From positions 1 to 64,000 of the forward strand of contig CAZYCA010000006.1 in the NCBI GenBank assembly GCA_964645405.1: a stretch of 64,000 nt of DNA, read 5' to 3'. Below are positions 57,815 to 64,000 of the stretch, piece by piece. The translations under genes and the position numbers were made by a program. Position 1 is the first letter of the stretch. Each line of letters opens with the position of its first letter. A model generated the notes under the pieces. That model was not told where the DNA came from. It made no database searches and saw nothing but the letters and a program-made list of their open reading frames with translations. The DNA is from JAMWDF01 sp964645405 (GTDB lineage: Bacteria > Ratteibacteria > UBA8468 > B48-G9 > DSTR01).

Positions 57815-60800
57815 ATGAAAAGGGAAATCGTTTTCCTTCTCTGTCTTGTTTGCAGCCAGAAACTTCTGGCTGGTGATAACCTTCTTTTTAATTCTAATTT
57901 TGAAAACTCTTCTGCCACTGTTATTGGCAACTGGCGGCAGTACACTTATGGGACTAAAGGGGGAAAGATAACAGTAATCTATGATAAGCAACAGGCACAT
58001 TCGGGAAATATCTGCCTGCGGCTGGAAACTGAAGGTCGTGGTTACATCGGTGTTATGCAGGCAGTGGGACAGGCCTGGCATAAGGTTGTCTGGCCTGGTC
58101 GCCGGTACCTGGTTGGTGGTTATGCCAGAGGGAAAGACGCTAATTTGGAGATTGCCTTCCATCTGTACGGAGATAAAGTAGTTCTGCCCAAAGATTTTAA
58201 GAATCGCTTTTCTTTTCCGGTGACAGAACAATGGCAGTGTTATGCTACAGTCATCACCATACCAGAAGGGGTGACCTGGATGAATGTGAATTTTGACATC
58301 AAAGGTGGTCAAGCTGGTCCCCTTTATCTGGATGATGTTTTCTTCCACGACGAAGAACCAGCTGTGATGAGGTATCTACCATCCCTGGAACGTCTCTGCC
58401 TCAGTTTAGATTCCACTTTTGCCCGCTGGCAATACCAGATTCCACCGGAGGAAACGCTTTCCGCCAGAATAGAAGTCCTTTCCAGGCAGGCGGAAAAAAG
58501 CAAGACAGTACTGAAAGAAACAATTAAGAACATAGGTATTTCCAGAACGAGCTGGAGAAAATCCACTACTTCCTTACCTGAAGGAACCTATACGGTGAAA
58601 GTGGAACTTGTAGATAAAACAGGAAAAGTTTTAGGTGAGACTGAAGACTGGTTGGAAAAGAAAATCTTTCCCTGGATGAAAAAACCTTCCGGGCTGGGAG
58701 AAAAAGTACCCACCGGGTACACTGCCCTGACGACAAAAGGAAGAAGTCTTTACCTCTGGGGAAGAGAATACGTCTTTGCCACAGACGGTCTTCTGGAAAA
58801 AGTAATCTCCCAGGGTAAACAATGGTTAAAGGGAAAAATGGAACTTTCAGGAGAAGTTGATAGTAAAAAGGTTTCTGCGGAAGTAAAAAAACCTTTTGTT
58901 TTCACCAGGGAAAAACCACAGGAAGTAACCGGCCAGGCAGTTTTAAGATTGGACGGATTAGCCGTGGAACTGGAAACTTTAACTGAATATGATGGTCTGG
59001 TAAGATACCGGTTAACCTATGGTCCTTCAGGAAAAGAAGTTAAAGTCAGCAGGCTACAGTTAAAAGTACCTTTGGATGACCGCTGGTGTAAATTTTATTC
59101 TTGTGATGGCATGCCCTGGCTGGCTGGTCCTTCTGGGCGGGCAGAAAGGGCTGCTTATCTCTATCAGGATGATGCTACTCAGGGTTTTTCTTATGATATT
59201 TTACCTTCCAACCAGGGGCTGGTTTTCAGTGGTTTAGACCATCAGCAGTCAGGGGGGTTGACAGTAACCTTTAACGGCCTTTTCTGGGTAGGAGATGAAG
59301 AGACCTGTTTCTGTTATGCAGCAGATAATGATAAAGGATGGATAAATGGTTTTAACAAGCCAGCTGTGGAAGTTTTCCGGGAAGGGCAGACCCTTGTTTT
59401 ATGGCTGAATCTAATCAACCAGGAAGTGCTGCTGAAAGAACCACGAACTCTGGAGCTGGCTTTCCAGGCTGGACCAGTGAAAGCCTTACCAGAAAACTGG
59501 CGGGGTTATCAAAACGGTGGTGATATACAGGATGCACCTTTTCCCGTAAACCTTGCTTCCTATGCTGGTTCAGGTTATACCCTGAATGGAGGTACCCATT
59601 TTATTCATCCCGGGACAACACCAGAACAGCAGCAGAAAAGCAAGGAAAAAATAGACAAAGAGATAGCAGCTGGCAACAAAGGTGTGATCGGTTATCATTT
59701 CTGGGGAACAGTACCAAAAGGATTTGAGGAAACAAAGGTTTTCCGGACAGAGTGGGGAATTGATAAAATGACCTGGGAAAAAGCTACCCAGGTCCGGGAC
59801 TGGGAATGGAAGAACCGTTTTTATGGCCCAAACCAGGAACTTTACATCATGATGAATGCAAAAACAGTGCCCAGTTATGTGGAATTCATCACCTATGCTT
59901 ATGAGCTGGCTCTCCAGCACACCGGGTTAAGTGGTTTCTATGATGACTGTGGTTATCCCCGGGTTGTTTATGATGAAGAACTGGGTTTGGGTTACCTCAG
60001 GCAGGATGGTGCTACCATCGCTTCTTCTGGACTGTGGATTTACCGGGAGAGATGGAAACGCGCGGCTTATCTCAACTTTCTCTACAATAGGCCAAATCTT
60101 CTCTGGGATTCCCAGCATGTGCATGCCCATTATCTGCCAGCTTACGGCTTTATTGGTTGCTGGGCACCCTGTGAACATGGCTACTACAATCCTTTCCTGG
60201 ACAGAGACAATCTTGATTTTTATGGGTCAGTGGAACGTTATGCGGCTTTCAATCCAGCCAGGGCTTTTGGCCAGATTCCCATGGTAGGTATGTCCTCCCC
60301 GCAAAAGGATACACCTTCTCTCAGCCGTGATACCCGTGGTATGATGATGCTGGCTTTTCTGCACGACCAGGATGTGGGAAGTTTTGGTAACCGGGATAAA
60401 AGGATAGTTGCCCGTTTAAGGCATGCCCGGAATACTTTCCGGGTATGGGAGGAAGAGGTAGAATTCATCGGTTACTGGCAAAGCGATGACTGGGTGAAGG
60501 TAGAAAATCCTGAAGTGAAGGTGAGTTTCTATAAAAGACCGCAGGCAGTACTTCTCGTCCTTGGTAATACCAGCAAGGTATCTACCAATGTTTTTGTCCA
60601 GCCCTCCTGGAATAAACTCCAGATAGACCCGCAGAAGGTGACTTTGTACGATGCGGAGACCGGGATAAAACTGTCCCCGGGAGAAAAAAAATCAACTGGT
60701 TTCAGTGTGGAGATACCGGCACATGACTTGAGATTGTTGGTACTGAATGAAAGACAGGGTTATGTGGATGAATCAGCCTGTCAACCTTTAGGCAGGAATT

Positions 60801-61450
60801 TACCTGGTCCCAAAAAGGTTTTTCCAGATCTTTCCGCTTCTTTTACTGCTGAAAAACAGCTGGAAAACAGCTGGATTAAAGAATCCCACCAGGGTGTTTC
60901 CGGGGCAACAATTCTGGATGGTCGGTTGTGTATCTGGGGCAACCACTACGGTTTTTCCCACGTGAGAAGACAGCTTTCCCTGGAGAATTTTTCTGTGCAG
61001 TGTTTAATTCTGCGCGCACCTACCGGCTGTAGTGATGAATGGGGAGGAAGTCTGTTTCTTTACTGGGCTAACGGGCAGTACTTGCAGGCAACACCCGGTA
61101 CAGGTCAGGGAAAATTTTTCTACTGTGTTTCGGCAACAGGTGCTAAGTGGGGAAGCAATATCTCCAGAAAAACAGTGGCTGGCTGGTATCCTTACTCTGC
61201 TAACTGGGTGAAAGTAGTACTTAAACCCCAGACGATTGAGTTTTACTGCAGTTTTGATGGTTTTAACTGGGTGAAGGACTGGGAAACAAAACGTTCCGAG
61301 AAACACCAGGGACCAGTTCAGTTTCTCATTCTCGGTAACGGCTCGCCAGGGAAGGAACCATTTTTGAAAAACTCCCATCCACAGCATTTTTCCCCGGCCA
61401 ACCCTTCCACCTGGTTTTTTTCGGATTTAGTGGTCGGGCAGGAGGAATAA
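57815..61450 (+). CDS. Second large secreted glycosidase-like protein, CBM4/9-like and LamG-like modules
   Basis: A 1211-residue paralogue of the gene before it. The signal peptide ends near residue 20. The N-terminal module is a CBM4/9-like jelly roll (NLLFNSNFENSSATVIGNW) instead of CBM9. The shared core holds LFWVGDEETCFCYAADNDKG, GFYDDCGYP near 707-714, SSGLWIYRERWKRAAYLN and LERYAA-equivalent VERYAAFNPARAFGQI. Residues about 1000-1205 add a concanavalin-like sandwich absent from the first copy (SLFLYWANGQYLQATP, VVLKPQTIEFYCSFDGFNW). GCAGGAGGAA lies before the ATG, 16 bases after the previous stop, so they are one operon. Core identity is high enough that tandem duplication is clear. Confidence 0.78.
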   Translation: MKREIVFLLCLVCSQKLLAGDNLLFNSNFENSSATVIGNWRQYTYGTKGGKITVIYDKQQAHSGNICLRLETEGRGYIGVMQAVGQAWHKVVWPGRRYLVGGYARGKDANLEIAFHLYGDKVVLPKDFKNRFSFPVTEQWQCYATVITIPEGVTWMNVNFDIKGGQAGPLYLDDVFFHDEEPAVMRYLPSLERLCLSLDSTFARWQYQIPPEETLSARIEVLSRQAEKSKTVLKETIKNIGISRTSWRKSTTSLPEGTYTVKVELVDKTGKVLGETEDWLEKKIFPWMKKPSGLGEKVPTGYTALTTKGRSLYLWGREYVFATDGLLEKVISQGKQWLKGKMELSGEVDSKKVSAEVKKPFVFTREKPQEVTGQAVLRLDGLAVELETLTEYDGLVRYRLTYGPSGKEVKVSRLQLKVPLDDRWCKFYSCDGMPWLAGPSGRAERAAYLYQDDATQGFSYDILPSNQGLVFSGLDHQQSGGLTVTFNGLFWVGDEETCFCYAADNDKGWINGFNKPAVEVFREGQTLVLWLNLINQEVLLKEPRTLELAFQAGPVKALPENWRGYQNGGDIQDAPFPVNLASYAGSGYTLNGGTHFIHPGTTPEQQQKSKEKIDKEIAAGNKGVIGYHFWGTVPKGFEETKVFRTEWGIDKMTWEKATQVRDWEWKNRFYGPNQELYIMMNAKTVPSYVEFITYAYELALQHTGLSGFYDDCGYPRVVYDEELGLGYLRQDGATIASSGLWIYRERWKRAAYLNFLYNRPNLLWDSQHVHAHYLPAYGFIGCWAPCEHGYYNPFLDRDNLDFYGSVERYAAFNPARAFGQIPMVGMSSPQKDTPSLSRDTRGMMMLAFLHDQDVGSFGNRDKRIVARLRHARNTFRVWEEEVEFIGYWQSDDWVKVENPEVKVSFYKRPQAVLLVLGNTSKVSTNVFVQPSWNKLQIDPQKVTLYDAETGIKLSPGEKKSTGFSVEIPAHDLRLLVLNERQGYVDESACQPLGRNLPGPKKVFPDLSASFTAEKQLENSWIKESHQGVSGATILDGRLCIWGNHYGFSHVRRQLSLENFSVQCLILRAPTGCSDEWGGSLFLYWANGQYLQATPGTGQGKFFYCVSATGAKWGSNISRKTVAGWYPYSANWVKVVLKPQTIEFYCSFDGFNWVKDWETKRSEKHQGPVQFLILGNGSPGKEPFLKNSHPQHFSPANPSTWFFSDLVVGQEE

Positions 61451-61453
61451 GAG

Positions 61454-64000
61454 ATGAAACAAAAAGTTATTATTTTTCTTGTGGCGCTCATTACCTGGCC
61501 GGTCTGTCTTCTGACAGAAAAAGAAGGAGATTTTTTCCGTGAGGATACAAACTTGCCAGCCATAGCAGTAGACCCGGGAAGAATTGATGCTCTCATTTTT
61601 TATCTGCAAACTGAAACCGGGGTAAAAAAAGATGCTTCCGGAAAAGTAATTTCCTGGTCTGATTCCAGTAACCGAAATCTGGAATTTACTGCTCTTACCG
61701 AGACAGAGAAACCAGCTATTCTAATACCTGATATGGTGAATACCTTTCCTGTCATCAGGATAACAGGACAGCAACGTCGGCCGGGTGGTTTTTTAAGCAA
61801 ACCGGTGAGTATTTCTCCGGAAAAAGGGCTGACACTGATGATTCTGGCCAGAGTCACTCAGCCGGTAAGTACTGGTTTCCTCCTTGGTTATGGTCCTCAG
61901 TATAAAACACAGGGCTCTTTAAACCTCTGGCTTTCCGGTAATGTCTCCTACCAGAGAGCAGTCTTGATGACTGGCACTGGCCTGGAAGGGAAAGTTGTTG
62001 CTTCTTCTGCTGGCAACATCTGCGGGAAAGGTTTTGTTTTGCTGACAGTTTGTTTTGACCCGGCAAGTCAACAAGTGAGGCTTTACGAAGATAGCCAGCT
62101 GGTAGGCCAGACCAGCAGATTAGAACCTCTAACAGACAGTTTCCCTTTCTCTGTTGGGGTAGAAAGTGGAAAAGCATGGAGTTTCAGTGGAGATATTCTG
62201 GCTGCTCTGGCTTACAACCGGGCCTTGGAGGAAAGAGAAATTAAAGGAATACACGCTTTTTTTGCTACCAAATACAACCTGAGAGGGAAAAAAGTCAGTC
62301 TTCTGGCTCATAAACTTCCTTATGCTTATTATCCTTCCAGAAACCAGATGGAAGTTGCTTTGGAACTTTCTCCGGAACTGAAGGAGAAAGCAGGATTAAA
62401 ACCAGGGCAACAGTTGAAGGAAGCTGGTGTCCGGATTATTAGCCTGGACAATGGTAAAGTGGTTGCTACCGGTAAACTAACCCTTGATGCTGCTGGCCGG
62501 GGACAGGAAATCTTCTCCCTTCCAGATTTACCTGATGGTGAATATGCAGTGGAATACGAGGTAGGTACTTATAGAGAACGTTCTCCTGAAACTTTCCAGC
62601 GGATTCACTTCCCTTTTGAAAAAACTAACTACGGTAACACTCATGAAGTTTTCCCACCTTTTGAACCAGTAAGGCTACTGGACGAAAAAACCGTGAAAGT
62701 GGTGGGAAGACAGTACAGGATAAACGGTTTTGGCTGTCTGGATAGCGTAAGGAGCCTGGACAGGGAATTGCTGGCTGCGCCCGTCAGGTTAGTGGGTCAG
62801 GCAGAAGGTAAAAATTTGACCTGGAAAGATTCTTCCGTCTCCGGCAAAGCTCTTTATGAAGACGAGGCAGTTTTTACAGCCAGTGTTTTTAGCCAGCAGT
62901 TACAGGTGAAAACCAGAAGCATCATCAATGAGGATGGCTGTATCCGGGTGGAGATGGATCTTCTACCTGGTAAAGAGAAAAAAATGATTGATTTTCTCTC
63001 TCTGGAGATACCACTTCTGGAGAAAGAAGTTCCTCTTTTCCACTTTGTAGCTGATAATGGTATGAGGTTTAACTATGCTGGTCCAACCCCGGGCAAAGGA
63101 CGCATCCAGTGGTACTGGGAAAAATGGGATGGCTGGGTACCAATTCGCTGGAGGATAAGTCTGCCAGAAAGTGAGGATGGTCTTGTCTGGACTTCAGCTG
63201 ACACCAGACAGCACGGTAACACGCTGGCCTGGGACCATCGGCCCTTCGTACCATACCTGTGGTTGGGTGCAGAAGAAAGAGGACTGGCTTTCTTTATGGA
63301 GAGTGAAGAAAATTTTGAGACGGATTATCGCCAGCCACTTCAGAGAATCTACCGCAAAAATGGGCAGGTAATTATCCGGGTGGATATTTTCCAGAAACCT
63401 GTCCAGCTGGAAAGTAGCAGACGAATTGTCTTTGGTTTAATGGCCAGTCCGGGTAAACCTATGGAACCAGAATTCCGAACAAGGGTCTTTGCCAGTGGAA
63501 TTGGTCCGGTCTCCTGCTGGGGTGGGTGGCAGTGCTCCAGTAAGTATCCGGATAATCAGGACTGGAGTATTGTAGACAGGATTCAGCAGATAAGACAGAA
63601 GGGACAGTATACCCGGGAAGATGAAGAGTTTTTCCAGAAAAAATATGAAGAAGTAAAAAGCCGCTGGCCTGACCGCAGAATAAACGGTTCTACTGACTGG
63701 CTCTGGCTGACCAGACACTTTGCCCAGAGAGCCGCAGAGTCAGGGCGCAAAGGCAGTGGTACCTACTTTGAAGAACATGCCACGGATACCCTTCTTCCTG
63801 AATGGCAGGTTTTCCAGGATGAATGGGCCAGTACTGAGTTTAACCGGTTTCAGGAAAAACCAGCTAACTGGGGAGTATTCTCTCCCAGTTATCAGGATTT
63901 TGCTCTTTACATGGCTAACGAGTGGATGAAAAGGGGAGTAAGTCTTTATTTTGACAACAGCTATCCAAAACGTTGCTACAACGAAGTCTTTGGACCAGCC
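61454..64000 (+). CDS. Third large secreted glycosidase-like protein, N-terminal LamG-like module (runs off right edge)
   Basis: An open frame of 849 codons from the ATG at 61454 to the last base, with no stop, so the gene continues beyond the window. Signal peptide MKQKVIIFLVALITWPVCL. Residues about 30-275 are a LamG/concanavalin-like module ending GDILAALAYNRALEEREI, usual for laminin-G-type domains. A beta linker follows. From about 590 the core matches the two genes before: PYLWLGAEERGLAFFMESEEN equals the LFWVGD segment, and VSLYFDNSYPKRCYNEV near 830-845 equals the YDDCGYP segment, keeping one Asp and the YP. GGAGGAATAAGAG precedes the ATG; three bases separate it from the previous stop. 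Confidence 0.78.
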   Translation, partial: MKQKVIIFLVALITWPVCLLTEKEGDFFREDTNLPAIAVDPGRIDALIFYLQTETGVKKDASGKVISWSDSSNRNLEFTALTETEKPAILIPDMVNTFPVIRITGQQRRPGGFLSKPVSISPEKGLTLMILARVTQPVSTGFLLGYGPQYKTQGSLNLWLSGNVSYQRAVLMTGTGLEGKVVASSAGNICGKGFVLLTVCFDPASQQVRLYEDSQLVGQTSRLEPLTDSFPFSVGVESGKAWSFSGDILAALAYNRALEEREIKGIHAFFATKYNLRGKKVSLLAHKLPYAYYPSRNQMEVALELSPELKEKAGLKPGQQLKEAGVRIISLDNGKVVATGKLTLDAAGRGQEIFSLPDLPDGEYAVEYEVGTYRERSPETFQRIHFPFEKTNYGNTHEVFPPFEPVRLLDEKTVKVVGRQYRINGFGCLDSVRSLDRELLAAPVRLVGQAEGKNLTWKDSSVSGKALYEDEAVFTASVFSQQLQVKTRSIINEDGCIRVEMDLLPGKEKKMIDFLSLEIPLLEKEVPLFHFVADNGMRFNYAGPTPGKGRIQWYWEKWDGWVPIRWRISLPESEDGLVWTSADTRQHGNTLAWDHRPFVPYLWLGAEERGLAFFMESEENFETDYRQPLQRIYRKNGQVIIRVDIFQKPVQLESSRRIVFGLMASPGKPMEPEFRTRVFASGIGPVSCWGGWQCSSKYPDNQDWSIVDRIQQIRQKGQYTREDEEFFQKKYEEVKSRWPDRRINGSTDWLWLTRHFAQRAAESGRKGSGTYFEEHATDTLLPEWQVFQDEWASTEFNRFQEKPANWGVFSPSYQDFALYMANEWMKRGVSLYFDNSYPKRCYNEVFGPA

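Noticed and set aside
1..64000. tRNA, rRNA, CRISPR array, transposase or phage genes
   Set aside because: I looked for tRNA T-loop signatures, regularly spaced short repeats and transposase motifs on both strands and saw none.
1..64000. GATC avoidance that would support a GATC target for the DpnII-like nuclease
   Set aside because: GATC occurs often (for example near 262, 834 and 1666), so there is no sign of depletion.

Overview
The window reads as chromosomal DNA of an uncultivated, diderm, polysaccharide-degrading bacterium. Many proteins start with signal peptides, there is a 17-kDa/SlyB-type outer-membrane lipoprotein, and the mix of UROD-like proteins, Gfo/Idh/MocA oxidoreductases, secreted beta-helix proteins and large CBM9-bearing glycosidase-like proteins is the mix I associate with candidate phyla around Omnitrophota/Ratteibacteria, Lentisphaerota or Hydrogenedentota. 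That placement is inference. Restriction-modification genes of MjaI and DpnII flavour are common in thermophiles and archaea, so a hot or subsurface habitat is possible but unproven.

Layout. 1-1494: a restriction-modification pair (partial MjaI-like nuclease plus an SPPY-type methyltransferase with a nuclease-fold tail). 1617-7116: exonuclease-fused DinG helicase, an MFS transporter and a GH20 hexosaminidase. 7113-11989 (minus): hypB, cyclophilin-like protein, lipase, flavodoxin and hypF, preceded by a small secreted coiled-coil protein. 12111-22756: a HAD phosphatase, then a minus-strand run of a very large NAD-glutamate dehydrogenase, a small unknown protein, cysK, a secreted clan-A-like glycosidase, a UROD-like protein and an SGNH esterase. 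22853-25911 (plus): MATE exporter, lipoprotein and a mutarotase-like protein. 34475-25863 (minus): a tight eight-gene sugar operon (CE7 esterase, secreted beta-sandwich protein, ogt, GH4, bicupin, YddG-like exporter, Gfo/Idh/MocA, beta-helix protein). 34561-45042: QueG-like Fe-S protein, glycosyltransferase, PHP esterase, flavin reductase, uronate-isomerase-like amidohydrolase, HU, TauE-type permease, PAS protein, GH29 fucosidase, a papain-like peptidase and a four-Asp-box sialidase-like protein. 50361-45046 (minus): a four-gene operon holding two related secreted proteins around a TIM-barrel/amidotransferase-like protein. 50661-53918: an A+T-rich restriction-modification island with two methyltransferases of different type and a DpnII-like nuclease, flanked by an imperfect repeat. 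54376-64000 (plus): three tandem, related, very large secreted glycosidase-like proteins; the third runs off the right edge.

How it works together. Secreted esterases, beta-helix proteins and glycosidase-like enzymes would open complex glycans outside the inner membrane. GH20, GH4, GH29 and the Asp-box protein lack signal peptides and would finish oligosaccharides inside, feeding Gfo/Idh/MocA, xylose-isomerase-like and uronate-isomerase-like enzymes. Several operons seem to start from leaderless or nearly leaderless transcripts: a -10 hexamer, often with an upstream TGn, lies 6 to 13 bases before the ATG and no Shine-Dalgarno sequence is present. Internal genes have good Shine-Dalgarno sites or ATGA overlaps. 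CTAG, the likely target of the first restriction system, is almost absent from the window.
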